Assembly (NCBI RefSeq): GCF_007741515.1
Contig: NZ_CP036263.1
Span: 124,001 to 188,000 of the forward strand
Origin: Adhaeretor mobilis
Lineage (GTDB): Bacteria; Planctomycetota; Planctomycetia; Pirellulales; Lacipirellulaceae
Direction: 5' to 3'
DNA length: 64,000 nucleotides
Positions 7,826 to 17,601 of this stretch are shown here, in pieces. Every line of letters begins with the position of its first letter. Within the stretch, counting starts at the first letter, position 1. The notes under the pieces are model-generated. The model made no database searches. It was not told where the DNA came from and saw only the letters and a list, made by a program, of their open reading frames with translations. Position numbers and translations under genes: made by a program.

Positions 7826-10800
7826 ATGCCAGAACAACAAGCCACAGACGCGCTCCAACACGTGCATTCGCGCGTGCGAGACTTGCTTAGCGATGCAGCC
7901 ATCGCCGAAAGCGCACCTAACCGCCGCGTCAAACAGGCAGTTTTTCTCGCCCGAGAGCTGCAACGTCGTGCCTCCGAGCTGCAAACGCCGGCAGAGAAGC
8001 ATCAGCAGCACGAGCTAGACGAGATGATCCAGTCGCCTGCAGACAAACAGACGTTGATGCAGATGACCGATCAGGCATTTCGCTCGCACTCATCGAGCCG
8101 CTCGGCTAATCAATTGGTGAACATTCTCGACGTGCAGGGCATTCCGCGGTTTTTTGGCGTGTTCGACAAGGCGATGCTCAAAGGCTTTCAAAACTTTGGC
8201 AGCTACCTGCCTGGCGTGGCGATGCCGTTGGTGAAAGAGAAAATGCAGCACGAGACGGCCAACGTGGTACTGCCCGCCGAAGAGCAACTACTCAAAAAGC
8301 ATTTGATCGAACGCCATAAGGAAGGTTTGCGGATGAACGTGAACGTGCTGGGCGAGGCGCTACTCGGCGAGAAAGAAGCCCAGCGACGTTTGCAAAGTTA
8401 CCTGCGGGCGCTAAGCCGGCCAGAAGTGGAAGTCATCTCGGTAAAAATTTCCACGATCTACTCGCAGATTTCGCCCATTGCCCGCGAGCGCACCATCTCG
8501 GTGATTTGCGACCGGATGGAACTGCTCTACCGGGCTGCGGTCAGGCACAAATTCACTTTACCCGACGGTAGCGAATCGACGAAGTTCGTTTACTTAGACA
8601 TGGAGGAGTATCGCGACAAGCAAATCACCGCCGAGGTTTTCATGCGCACGCTTGATCGGCCGGGGGTGGAAAACGTCCGCGCGGGCATCGCCCTGCAAGC
8701 GTACCTCCCTGATTCGTTTGCCACACAAAAGTGCATCACGGAGTGGGCACGCCAGCGCGTTGCCGCCGGCAAGTCGCCCGTGACGATTCGTTTGGTGAAA
8801 GGCGCGAACATGGAAATGGAACGCGTGGAAGCAAGCCTGTTCGGCTGGCCGGTCGCCCCCTTCACGAACAAGATCGAGACTGACGCGAACTATCTCAAGA
8901 TGCTGCAGTATGGGTTCCAGCCGGAGAATATCGCTGCGGTGCGCATCGGAGTCGCGTCGCACAATCTCTTCTCGCTGGCCTACGGGCTGGTACTTGCATT
9001 CGAGGCAGAAGCTCTTGACCTCGTGCAGTTCGAAATGCTCGAGGGGATGGCCAACCACCAGCGACGGGCAATGTTCGAGCTTTCCAAGAACATGTTGCTT
9101 TACGCGCCGGCTTGCACGCAAGAAGACTTTGTACACGCGATTGGCTATCTGGTGCGCCGTCTGGACGAGAACACAGGAGAAGAAAACTTCCTGCGCCACG
9201 CATTTAGTTTGAAAGTCGGCGATGACGAGTGGGAAATGCTCGAGGAAGGTTTTTTGCAGGCGTTTAGGCAAATCGATTCGGTGAGCGAGGAGCCCAATCG
9301 CACGCAAGACCGCAATGATACCGAAGCAGAACCAGCGCTGATCCGTTCGCTACGAGGAAGTGATACCTTCAACAATGTCCCCGACACCGATTGGTCGTTG
9401 CCGCAGAATGGTGAGTGGGCCCAGGGAATCGCCGAGCGCTGGCTATCGAGACACAGCGATGGGCCAGAGCATCACCGCGCTGCAGACGTGCCGCTGGTGG
9501 TCGCGGGCAAGGAGATCTTCGACGATCGCAAAGTCAACGACACGGTCGACCCTTCGCGTCCCGATAAGGTGGTCGCCCGCTACCGTGAGGGTACCAACGA
9601 AGATATCACAGACGCGGTGGCCTGCGCCGTAGACGATCCTACTGGCTGGCGACAACTGCCGGTTGCCCAGCGACGGGAAATCCTCGAGCGCGTCGCCGAG
9701 GAAATCGCCCGCCGCCGTGGCGATCTGATGGGTGCGATGCTTGCCGAGGGGGGCAAAACCCTCGCTGAGAGCGACCCGGAAGTCTCCGAAGCGATCGACT
9801 TCTGCCGTTACTATGGTCAATCGGCCATGGATTTTCACAAGCTGGAGGGCCTTACACCCAGCGGCAAAGGCGTGGTTGCCGTGGTATCGCCCTGGAACTT
9901 CCCGCTGGCGATTCCTTGCGGAGGCGTCGCCGCGGCGCTGGCGGCCGGTAACACCACGATCATCAAACCCGCTTCCGACACCGCCATGATTGCCTATCGT
10001 GTTTGCGAGTGCTTCTGGGAGGCAGGTGTGCCTAAAGAAGCATTGCAGTTCCTCACGGGGCGTGGCGGCACCGTCGGGCACCAACTGGTCACGCACGAGA
10101 CGATCGATGCCGTGATCCTCACCGGCGGCACTTCAACCGCTGAAAAAATGCTCGCCGCCAAACCGGCGATGAACTTGCTAGCCGAAACCGGCGGCAAGAA
10201 TGCCACGATTGTCACCGCCTTGGCCGATCGCGATTTAGCGATCAAGAACGTGCTGCACTCCGCCTTCAGCCACGGCGGGCAAAAATGTTCCGCCACGTCG
10301 TTGTTGCTTTTGGAGGAGGAAGTCTACAACGATCAGAAATTTAGAGACATGCTTTGCGACGCGGTCGAGAGCCTGCGGGTCGGCTCGGCCTGGAACCTCT
10401 CCACAAAAATCGGCCCGTTGATTCGCCCCCCCAGCGGAGATTTGGAACAGGGCTTGAAAGACCTCGAAGACGACGAAACCTGGGCCGTCATGCCGCGCCT
10501 GCACGTGGACGACAACCCCAACCTTGTCGCACCCGGCGTGAAGTGGGGCGTCACTCCCGGAAGCTATACCCACAACACCGAACTGTTCGGCCCTGTGTTG
10601 GGTGTGATGTGCGTGAAGGATCTCGAACATGCGATCGAGCTGGTCAACGCGACGGGTTATGGGCTGACTTCAGGACTAGAGAGTCTCGATCATCGTGAAC
10701 ACGAGATCTGGAAGCGTGGCTTACTGGCGGGGAATCTCTACGTCAATCGCTCTACGACCGGCGCGATTGTGCTCCGCCAACCGTTTGGTGGCATGGGCAA

Positions 10801-11581
10801 AAGCGCCGTCGGCCCCGGCGTAAAAGCTGGTGGCCCCAACTACGTCGCAACGCTGATGAATTTTGCAACCAAGGCGGAAGGTGGAGAGGGGACGAAGAAC
10901 TCACCAGCGGAAAATAGCCGCGAGCTAACAGCTCACCGGAGCCCCGACACAGAATCAATAACTACCGAACCAACTCAGCCCCAGTGGGAAGCCTACCAAC
11001 AACTCTGCACGGCAATCAACGATCCCACTCTCACCGCAACTCTCGCTAGCTACGAACAGTGGGCCGAGGAGGAATTCCTCAGCACACACGACCACTTCCA
11101 GCTCCTCGGCGAAGACAACATCCGCCGCTATCTTCCTGTTGAACAACTCCGCATCCGCGTCCACAGCGAAGACACCCCCTGGCAAGTCTACGCCCGTGTC
11201 GCCGGCGCTCGCGCAGCCGGTTGTGAGACGACCGTCAGCGTGCCGTCAGATTTGACAGGCGAGGCGATGAGTGCTGTGTCTCGCCTGAAAGAAATCGTTA
11301 GTGCTTGGTCACCGCAGGTGGAATTCCTCGTAGAGTCCGATAAGGAATTGGCGCAAAGGACGGCACAGCGAGAAGTCGGTCGGCTACGCTATGCCGACCC
11401 GACGCGGGTGCCCGCTGCAGTCCGGAAGGCCGCGGCCGATGCGCTACTTTACGTTGCCGACACTCCGGTAAGCGAGCACGGCCGAATAGAACTGCTGTGG
11501 TACTTCCGCGAGCAATCGATCTCGCACGTGTATCATCGTTATGGGAACCTGGGCCTGCGGAGCGGAGAGCTCAAGAGTTAG
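7826..11581 (+). CDS. putA: Bifunctional proline dehydrogenase / glutamate-semialdehyde dehydrogenase
   Basis: Oxidises proline to glutamate in two steps. 1251 residues. The N-terminal half (about 1-480) is the FAD-dependent PRODH barrel: VISVKISTIYSQISP, FVYLDMEEYRD, TIRLVKGANMEMER and the late LRHAFSLKVG. The second half is an NAD-dependent aldehyde dehydrogenase: VVSPWNFPLAIPCGG, LLAETGGKNATIVT (catalytic Glu) and HGGQKCSATS (catalytic Cys). NLYVNRSTTGAIVLRQPFGG follows. The last 220 residues form an extra C-terminal domain like that of long PutAs, after a low-complexity linker. No N-terminal ribbon-helix-helix DNA-binding domain is present, so it is enzymatic only. Confidence 0.95.
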   Translation: MPEQQATDALQHVHSRVRDLLSDAAIAESAPNRRVKQAVFLARELQRRASELQTPAEKHQQHELDEMIQSPADKQTLMQMTDQAFRSHSSSRSANQLVNILDVQGIPRFFGVFDKAMLKGFQNFGSYLPGVAMPLVKEKMQHETANVVLPAEEQLLKKHLIERHKEGLRMNVNVLGEALLGEKEAQRRLQSYLRALSRPEVEVISVKISTIYSQISPIARERTISVICDRMELLYRAAVRHKFTLPDGSESTKFVYLDMEEYRDKQITAEVFMRTLDRPGVENVRAGIALQAYLPDSFATQKCITEWARQRVAAGKSPVTIRLVKGANMEMERVEASLFGWPVAPFTNKIETDANYLKMLQYGFQPENIAAVRIGVASHNLFSLAYGLVLAFEAEALDLVQFEMLEGMANHQRRAMFELSKNMLLYAPACTQEDFVHAIGYLVRRLDENTGEENFLRHAFSLKVGDDEWEMLEEGFLQAFRQIDSVSEEPNRTQDRNDTEAEPALIRSLRGSDTFNNVPDTDWSLPQNGEWAQGIAERWLSRHSDGPEHHRAADVPLVVAGKEIFDDRKVNDTVDPSRPDKVVARYREGTNEDITDAVACAVDDPTGWRQLPVAQRREILERVAEEIARRRGDLMGAMLAEGGKTLAESDPEVSEAIDFCRYYGQSAMDFHKLEGLTPSGKGVVAVVSPWNFPLAIPCGGVAAALAAGNTTIIKPASDTAMIAYRVCECFWEAGVPKEALQFLTGRGGTVGHQLVTHETIDAVILTGGTSTAEKMLAAKPAMNLLAETGGKNATIVTALADRDLAIKNVLHSAFSHGGQKCSATSLLLLEEEVYNDQKFRDMLCDAVESLRVGSAWNLSTKIGPLIRPPSGDLEQGLKDLEDDETWAVMPRLHVDDNPNLVAPGVKWGVTPGSYTHNTELFGPVLGVMCVKDLEHAIELVNATGYGLTSGLESLDHREHEIWKRGLLAGNLYVNRSTTGAIVLRQPFGGMGKSAVGPGVKAGGPNYVATLMNFATKAEGGEGTKNSPAENSRELTAHRSPDTESITTEPTQPQWEAYQQLCTAINDPTLTATLASYEQWAEEEFLSTHDHFQLLGEDNIRRYLPVEQLRIRVHSEDTPWQVYARVAGARAAGCETTVSVPSDLTGEAMSAVSRLKEIVSAWSPQVEFLVESDKELAQRTAQREVGRLRYADPTRVPAAVRKAAADALLYVADTPVSEHGRIELLWYFREQSISHVYHRYGNLGLRSGELKS

Positions 11582-11622
11582 CCGCCATTGTCCCGATGCC
11601 GAGACAACGACGGCTATATTCT

Positions 11623-11997
11623 CTACTTCTTCCGCTTCTTCTTGCGGCTTTTTTGCGCCCAGACTTTAGCAAACGCCGGGTCGAGCCTCGCGAGCCGCTG
11701 GCGGCGCACGTCGATTTGTCGCACCTTCCCCTTCTTGGGCTTCACTAACACGAACGGCAGGCACACAGCACGCACGTGGAGTGGCTCGCAATCGCCGTAG
11801 GGAGTGATCGCCAAGCGCACAATCTCTTCTCGCTCGGTGGCCTCAACGCCACACTCCCACATGATTAGCGGCAGCTCGCACACTTCGTAGAGCACGCCCA
11901 CCCAATCGTTTACGCGCACCTCTTCTGGCGCAAGCGACCTAGCAAGAGTCGTGCAAGCTGTGTCGGTCTCGCAATCGGTAGTGGTAGAAGAACCCAT
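11623..11997 (-). CDS. Conserved hypothetical protein
   Basis: 124 residues with no recognised domain. It has a central VNDWVGVLYEVCELPLIMWE segment and a very basic C-terminal tail (KSRKKKRKK), which could bind nucleic acid. I have seen similar short proteins in planctomycetes but cannot name a function. It lies convergent to putA and divergent from gyrA. The 464 bp between it and gyrA contain only a candidate promoter and small GC hairpins. Confidence 0.6.
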   Translation of the reverse strand: MGSSTTTDCETDTACTTLARSLAPEEVRVNDWVGVLYEVCELPLIMWECGVEATEREEIVRLAITPYGDCEPLHVRAVCLPFVLVKPKKGKVRQIDVRRQRLARLDPAFAKVWAQKSRKKKRKK

Positions 11998-12318
11998 GCG
12001 GAGGTGGACAACGCTACCCTAGGGAAGGTTCGCAACTGCCGCTTGCGGCTTAGCCGACCCCGTCAACGTTGATCCAATCCGGAGGAGCGCGCCCTTTTGA
12101 AGAGCCGCATAGCGAGGCAATGGCAGACTCTACAACCCAATAACGCACTCCACAGTGCAGTCGATTTACAGAACGCAGGGTCGGTCATCGCACGGGCGCC
12201 GTACTTTTACTTGCCCATTGTAGTGGAGATTCTGGCTCGAATAGGGGCTCGCTCTAATCACCGAATCACCCATCAAAAAACCTCTTGTTTTCAAGCCTCA
12301 ATCACGCCGCCTAGCCTG

Positions 12319-12348
12319 TTGTGAGGGAGCCCCTTCCACTGGTATATT
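12319..12348 (+). promoter_or_regulatory. Candidate sigma-70 promoter for gyrA
   Basis: TTGTGA (12319-12324) and TATATT (12343-12348) are separated by 18 nt, about 115 bp before the gyrA start. The -10 box lies between GAGCCC and GGGCTC arms that could pair. A second small hairpin, GCGGGCCTTGGCCCGT, lies in the putative leader near 12374. Inferred from sequence only. Confidence 0.4.
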
Positions 12349-12461
12349 AAAGGGCTCACAAACCCATTTCGCCGCGGGCCTTGGCCCGTGCTGGCGACCG
12401 CGCCAAATAGCGAAATTAGCACTATTGATCTACGTTTTTTAACGTACGAAGGACATCACAC

Positions 12462-15290
12462 GTGGCGGATGACGATATCAACGAGGGCCCAGCAGGCTCC
12501 GAAGAAGGCTCTCAGGAAGAGGCCAGCACACCCGTGAGTCCTACCGATCACACGGCCAACCTCAATCCCGATGGCACTCCCGGCAACGATGCCCAGGGGA
12601 ACCCCATCGTTCCCAACTTCGATCCCGCCACGGCCATCGCTGCGCGGCTGATCGATTTGCCGATCGAGGACGAGCTCAAGGATAGCTACCTCACCTACGC
12701 GATGAGCGTCATCGTCAGCCGCGCGCTGCCCGATGTGCGCGACGGGTTGAAGCCTTCGCAGCGGCGCATTTTGGTCGCCATGAACGACCTGAACCTGTCG
12801 CCGGGTGCCGGGCGCGTGAAATGCGCGAAGATTTCCGGTGACACCAGTGGTAACTATCACCCGCACGGTGAAAGCGTTATCTACCCTACGCTGGTGCGGA
12901 TGGCCCAAGAATGGAACTTGCGGCACACCTTGGTCGACAAGCAGGGCAACTTCGGCTCAATCGCCGGCCTGCCCCCCGCGGCCATGCGATATACCGAAGC
13001 GCGTCTCTCGTCGATCGCTTGGATGATGCTCGACGACTTGAAGCTCGATACAGTCGACTTCGTGCCTACCTACGACGAACGGCACATGGAGCCGACCGTC
13101 TTGCCGTCCAAGTTCCCCAACCTGCTGGTGAACGGTTCGGGCGGTATCGCCGTAGGCATGGCCACCAGCATTCCGCCTCATAACTTGGGCGAGGTTTGCC
13201 GCGGTGTGATCGCCGTGATGGACAATCCGGAAATCAATGTCATCGAATTGATGGACATCATCCCCGGACCCGATTTCCCGACTGGCGGCACCATCTGCGG
13301 TCGTAGCGGCATCCTCAAGGGCTACCAAACCGGTCGTAGCACCGTCACGGTACGCGCTCGTACGAGCACTGAAGAGAAGGGTAAGAAAACGCGAATCATC
13401 GTTCACGAGATTCCTTATCAAACCTCGCGCGACTCGGTCATGCTGAAAGTCGCCGCGCTGGCGAACGAGGGGCGCATCGTCGGTATCTCGGACGTGCGCG
13501 ACGAGAGCGATCTCAAAGAGCCCGTGCGCATCGTGATCGAATTGAAACGTGATGCCGACCCAGACGTCGTGCTCAACCAGCTTTACAAGTTCTCGCCACT
13601 GCAAGACACGTTCTCACTCATCTTGATCGCGCTGGTTGATGGTAAGCCGCGCATGCTCACGCTCAAGGAGATGCTCGAAGAGTTCCTCCGCCATCGCGTG
13701 ACGGTCATCCGACGTCGTACACAGTTCTTGCTCGCTCGCGCACGCAAACGCAAGCACACCGTGCAAGGCCTACTGCTCGCCCACGCCAATATCGACGAAG
13801 TGATTCGCGTTATCCGTGCGTCGAAAACGCAGCCCGAAGCGAAGCAGGCGTTGATGCAAATCAAAACGCCCGGCGCGCTGTTAAAACGAGCCCTTGGCGA
13901 CCAGGGGTACGAGCAGTTCCAAGACGAGCGGGGCGTTGCCGAGGAGTACTCACTCACCCCCGTGCAAGCCGACGCGATCCTACGCATGACGCTTGGCCAA
14001 CTGGTCAATCTTGAGCAAGAAAAGCTAAGCGACGAGCACGCCAAGCTACTCATCGAGATCGCCGACTACATCGACATCCTTGGCGACCCGCAGCGCATTT
14101 TCACGATGATTCGCGAAGATTGCCAAATGCTGATCGACAAGCATGCCGACGAGCGCCGCACAGAGATCAGCCACGAAGAGATTGGCGACGTGAACATGGA
14201 GGATCTGATCGAGGAAGAGACGATGGTCGTCTCGATCAGCCACCAGGGCTACATCAAGCGCACCCCGGCCAGCGTCTACTCAGCTCAGAAGCGTGGCGGC
14301 AAAGGGATCAAGGGCGCGAAGGTCGAAGAGGACGATCCGGTCGAGCACCTGTTCGTTACCAGCACACACCACTACCTCTTGTTCTTCACGAACCTTGGCA
14401 AAGTGTATTGGCAAAAGGTCTACAACCTGCCGCAACTTTCACGCGACAGCAAAGGACGCGCGATCGTCAATCTCTTGAACCTTGCTGAGAACGAAAAAAT
14501 TGCTGACTGCCGCGCAATTCGCGATTTTGAGCAACCGGACCATCACCTGCTGATGGCTACACGCAACGGTTTAGTGAAGAAAACCGACCTCAAGGCTTAC
14601 AGCCGACCCAAGAAAACCGGCATCATTGCCATCAAGCTCAAAGAAGGCGATGAACTCATGGACGTAGTCGTTACCGGCCCCGGCGACGAAGTGATCCTCT
14701 CCACTGCCGACGGCATGGCGATCCGTTTTCGCGCAAGCGACGCCCGTTCGATGGGCCGGAACTCCAGCGGCGTCAAAGGCATCAACCTCAGCAAGGGGGA
14801 TACCCTCGCCGGCATGGTGGTGGCCGACCCCGAAGCGACGTTGCTAACCGCCACCGAAAAAGGCTTCGGCAAACGCACCTACTTCGGCCCTAACGCCGAG
14901 GGCGAAGATGAGCGCAAAGACACTAGCGACGAAATCTCTAGCGGCAACAGCTACCGCACCCAAAACCGCGGTGGCAAGGGGCTACGCGACATCAAAACCA
15001 CCGACCGCAACGGCTCGGTCGTCGGCATCTGCCGCGTCGATGAAACTGATGAGCTACTGATGATGACCGCTCGCGGAAAAATCCAGCGCGTGAAAGTCAG
15101 CGACTTCAACGTCATCGGCCGCAACACCCAAGGCGTCAACCTGATGACCCTCGGCGATGACGATTCCCTCGCCGCCATTGTTCGCGTGCCGAAGGAAGAA
15201 GCCAACGACGAGGAGATCGGCGAGATCATCGAAGGTGAAGCATCAGGCGCAACCGAAGAATCATCTGACGGTAGCGGTGAGGAAGAGTAG
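12462..15290 (+). CDS. gyrA: DNA gyrase subunit A
   Basis: Breakage-rejoining subunit of the topoisomerase that introduces negative supercoils. 942 residues from a GTG start, with GAAGGA upstream. An acidic, Pro-rich extension of about 55 residues precedes the core ([43 protein letters not shown] in family terms). The catalytic tyrosine is Y177 in [11 protein letters not shown]. The GyrA box is QKRGGKG in the first C-terminal blade, with a second QNRGGKG later, which supports gyrase over topoisomerase IV. The quinolone region reads [11 protein letters not shown]: Ser is kept, but the usual acidic residue four positions later is Pro142. The tail is acidic. Confidence 0.95.
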   Translation: MADDDINEGPAGSEEGSQEEASTPVSPTDHTANLNPDGTPGNDAQGNPIVPNFDPATAIAARLIDLPIEDELKDSYLTYAMSVIVSRALPDVRDGLKPSQRRILVAMNDLNLSPGAGRVKCAKISGDTSGNYHPHGESVIYPTLVRMAQEWNLRHTLVDKQGNFGSIAGLPPAAMRYTEARLSSIAWMMLDDLKLDTVDFVPTYDERHMEPTVLPSKFPNLLVNGSGGIAVGMATSIPPHNLGEVCRGVIAVMDNPEINVIELMDIIPGPDFPTGGTICGRSGILKGYQTGRSTVTVRARTSTEEKGKKTRIIVHEIPYQTSRDSVMLKVAALANEGRIVGISDVRDESDLKEPVRIVIELKRDADPDVVLNQLYKFSPLQDTFSLILIALVDGKPRMLTLKEMLEEFLRHRVTVIRRRTQFLLARARKRKHTVQGLLLAHANIDEVIRVIRASKTQPEAKQALMQIKTPGALLKRALGDQGYEQFQDERGVAEEYSLTPVQADAILRMTLGQLVNLEQEKLSDEHAKLLIEIADYIDILGDPQRIFTMIREDCQMLIDKHADERRTEISHEEIGDVNMEDLIEEETMVVSISHQGYIKRTPASVYSAQKRGGKGIKGAKVEEDDPVEHLFVTSTHHYLLFFTNLGKVYWQKVYNLPQLSRDSKGRAIVNLLNLAENEKIADCRAIRDFEQPDHHLLMATRNGLVKKTDLKAYSRPKKTGIIAIKLKEGDELMDVVVTGPGDEVILSTADGMAIRFRASDARSMGRNSSGVKGINLSKGDTLAGMVVADPEATLLTATEKGFGKRTYFGPNAEGEDERKDTSDEISSGNSYRTQNRGGKGLRDIKTTDRNGSVVGICRVDETDELLMMTARGKIQRVKVSDFNVIGRNTQGVNLMTLGDDDSLAAIVRVPKEEANDEEIGEIIEGEASGATEESSDGSGEEE

Positions 15291-15307
15291 CTCCGGCCTG
15301 CGGAAAA

Positions 15308-15423
15308 GTAGCTCGGCCTTCCAGGCTGAGTTGGTTCAAACGTGAAATTTCCTACCCGCGTCGCCCAATGTGCGGGGTTCTCGTTCTCAACTCCACGATA
15401 CTCAGGCAGGATGCCCGAGCTAC
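15308..15423. repeat. Inverted-repeat element after gyrA
   Basis: GTAGCTCGGCCTTCCAGGCT (from 15308) and the complement of 15400-15423 (GTAGCTCGGGCATCCTGCCT) are imperfect 24-nt inverted arms. They flank 68 bp between gyrA and the next gene. A third palindrome family, distinct from those at 4825 and 17321. Confidence 0.55.
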
Positions 15424-15451
15424 TTTCAAGAGCTACTGCTACAATGACTGC

Positions 15452-17248
15452 ATGAAACGCAAACTCGCTTACGTCGCCGTCATTCTGTTGCTCTTGTTTG
15501 GCTTCTTCCTCTACCAACTCTTCGGCCCGCATACCAAAGTGCAACTCGGTAAGAGCACCACGTTCATCACCGAGCCACTCGCTGACGATGGCCTTCCAAA
15601 TTATATCCTGGCGATCACCAACAAGCAGTGGGAAGGAGTCACCCCAGAAAACAACGGGGCACTGCCGTTCTGCCGGGCGATGGGGCCGTTGGAAGGCATG
15701 CCGCTGGCCGAATTCGCGCTGCTGTGCAACGCCATTGGGCTGGAAGATGTTAATCTAGAAGCATGCCTCCGGATGCCTGATGAGGATGCGGCTATCAAAG
15801 AATCTCTCGGCGCGGAGCTCTCCAAAAACAAAAGCAGCAAGCATTGGAGAAAAATAGAAAGCTACGGCTTTGGCGATGCATACGGAGGTGGTGAGTACGG
15901 AGGTGGCGAGCTTGAGGGAAACGATACTGCCAACAATGAAGATAGCGAATCAGCGGAGCAAGAGTTCCAAACGGATTTGGCCGTTGGAGAGTTTCTCAAC
16001 CTCACAAGAGCCTACCCCTGGGCGCGCAGCGACAGCCCTGTGCTAGCCCAATGGGTGGATGACAATCAGCAGCCGCTGGATTGGCTGGTCGAAGCCGCCG
16101 AGCGACCAGAATTCTTCTGCCCCTCGATGACGGCGCTGAAAGAGCCTGAAGCAGAGATGATTCAGCTTCTGCTCTCCTACGCGCAGACGAGTCGCTCAGC
16201 AGCACGCGCTCTCGCCACCCGGGCACAGCTGCGGATTGGCGAGGGTCAGCTTGATGATGCCTGGCGTGATACTCACGCCTTATTTCACTTCGGTCAGCAT
16301 GTGGCTGGGGGAACTTATCTGGTGGAGCAAGTAGTCGCTCTCGCCATTCATGGCACGGCTCTTCCTGCCCACGCAGCCTTGCTCAATCATCCGAAACAGG
16401 AAGCCGATCTTGCCCGAAAAATCTTGGCCGACCTTTCTGCGCTCCCATCCCGTGTGGGCATGGCCGATGCGCTCAACTATGGTGAGCGGCTCATGTTCAT
16501 CGACATCGCTCTACGTACGGCAACTAATCGACTCGGTGGTACTGTAGGCGTGGACGGCATGGAAGACATTGACAGGATCACCTCCAAAGCAAAGTTGGAT
16601 ACGAATCTGCTACTTGAAGTGGGCAATCGCTGGTACGACCGACTTGCCGAGGCGGCTCGCTTAGAAAATCGCACTGCGCGATCCGCAGCTATCGAGAGAA
16701 TCGATATCGAGCTGCTAGACACACTCCAGAGTAGGCCAGCAAAAATCCTAGGGGCGGTTCTAAGCCGCAGTGCGCGTTCTCGCCTCGTTGGCGAAATAGT
16801 TCTCAGCTTTATGCTGCCCGCTACGAACGCAGCTATGAATGCCGAAGACCGTGGCCAAATGCAGCTCGACTTGGCGCGTGTAGCTACAGCACTAGCGATC
16901 CACCGTTTGGAACAGGGCGAGTATCCTGAGCGCCTTGCTGATTTGACGCCTGACATTCTTGAAGTCATCCCGCCAGACCTTTTCGCTGGCAAGCCACTAA
17001 AGTACGAGCGCCGTGACGAAGGTTATCTGCTCTACAGCGTAGGCCGCAACGAAACAGACGATGGTGGCACGCATCTGGAGAACGTGATGGACGAAGAACC
17101 CTGGCGGCTTATCAACGGCGAGTGGGCCAACGCAGAGCAAGCCGGAGAGTTTGCTGCCGAGCAGTGGGAAAAGCTCGATGGTACTCACGAGGAAAGTGAC
17201 GACATGATCATCCGCCTGCCGTTGCCAGAAATAGAATGGAAGAACTAA
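15452..17248 (+). CDS. Membrane-anchored planctomycete hypothetical protein
   Basis: 598 residues from the ATG at 15452 (MKRKLAYVAVILLLLFGFFL), which gives an immediate N-terminal membrane anchor. An upstream ATG at 15368 would add 28 residues lying in repeat DNA, so it is not chosen. The body is mostly helical, with a Gly/Tyr/Glu-rich stretch near residues 130-170. The C-terminus (VATALAIHRLEQGEYPERLADL, then YLLYSVGRNETDDGG) matches a recurrent planctomycete C-terminal pattern of unknown function. Likely envelope-associated. Confidence 0.75.
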   Translation: MKRKLAYVAVILLLLFGFFLYQLFGPHTKVQLGKSTTFITEPLADDGLPNYILAITNKQWEGVTPENNGALPFCRAMGPLEGMPLAEFALLCNAIGLEDVNLEACLRMPDEDAAIKESLGAELSKNKSSKHWRKIESYGFGDAYGGGEYGGGELEGNDTANNEDSESAEQEFQTDLAVGEFLNLTRAYPWARSDSPVLAQWVDDNQQPLDWLVEAAERPEFFCPSMTALKEPEAEMIQLLLSYAQTSRSAARALATRAQLRIGEGQLDDAWRDTHALFHFGQHVAGGTYLVEQVVALAIHGTALPAHAALLNHPKQEADLARKILADLSALPSRVGMADALNYGERLMFIDIALRTATNRLGGTVGVDGMEDIDRITSKAKLDTNLLLEVGNRWYDRLAEAARLENRTARSAAIERIDIELLDTLQSRPAKILGAVLSRSARSRLVGEIVLSFMLPATNAAMNAEDRGQMQLDLARVATALAIHRLEQGEYPERLADLTPDILEVIPPDLFAGKPLKYERRDEGYLLYSVGRNETDDGGTHLENVMDEEPWRLINGEWANAEQAGEFAAEQWEKLDGTHEESDDMIIRLPLPEIEWKN

Positions 17249-17320
17249 AAATACAAGCACGCAGCGCAAGCAAGTGGATTTCTCACCCCACTATATCTTG
17301 AAACCTTGTTCATCCTGAAA

Positions 17321-17459
17321 CCTCGTTCCCACGCTCCCGCGTGAGAACGGAAGTCTTGACCGCTCCTGCGGTCATTCGGGTAGTGCTCTTCTCTGCGGCG
17401 CTGCTATCGCCGCAAGAGCGGCTAGAAATTGCGTTCCCACGCAGGAGCGTGGGAACGAG
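17321..17459. repeat. Palindromic intergenic element, copy 2 (best preserved)
   Basis: Left arm 17321-17349 (CTCGTTCCCACGCTCCCGCG core) and right arm 17431-17459 (CACGCAGGAGCGTGGGAACG core) are inverted repeats with 3 mismatches in 28. They enclose about 80 bp that hold inner hairpins (GACCGCTCCTGCGGTC; GCGGCGCTGCTATCGCCGC). Related to 7639-7793. No coding capacity; a MITE-like element is the simplest reading. It fills the 353-bp gap before dapL. Confidence 0.7.
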
Positions 17460-17470
17460 TGGCGTCTAGT

Positions 17471-17487
17471 GGTCCGCATCGCGGACC
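17471..17487. repeat. Short palindrome related to the fhcA-mobA hairpin
   Basis: GGTCCGCATCGCGGACC is a near-perfect palindrome followed by CTGCAC. It matches the core of the arms at 1534 and 3163. It stands 12 bp after the larger element ending at 17459. Confidence 0.6.
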
Positions 17488-17601
17488 CTGCACGGTAGCC
17501 ATTTTCTGGCTAGTTCGGTAGCTTGGGGGATTCCTTAGCGCCATCGGGACGATGGCGGCTAACGAGACTTCCGCTTTCCACTATCCCACTTCCCCTCTAC
17601 C

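Noticed and set aside
8590..10630. Long minus-strand frames opposite putA
   Set aside because: They are shadows of a GC-rich, clearly coding gene on the other strand.
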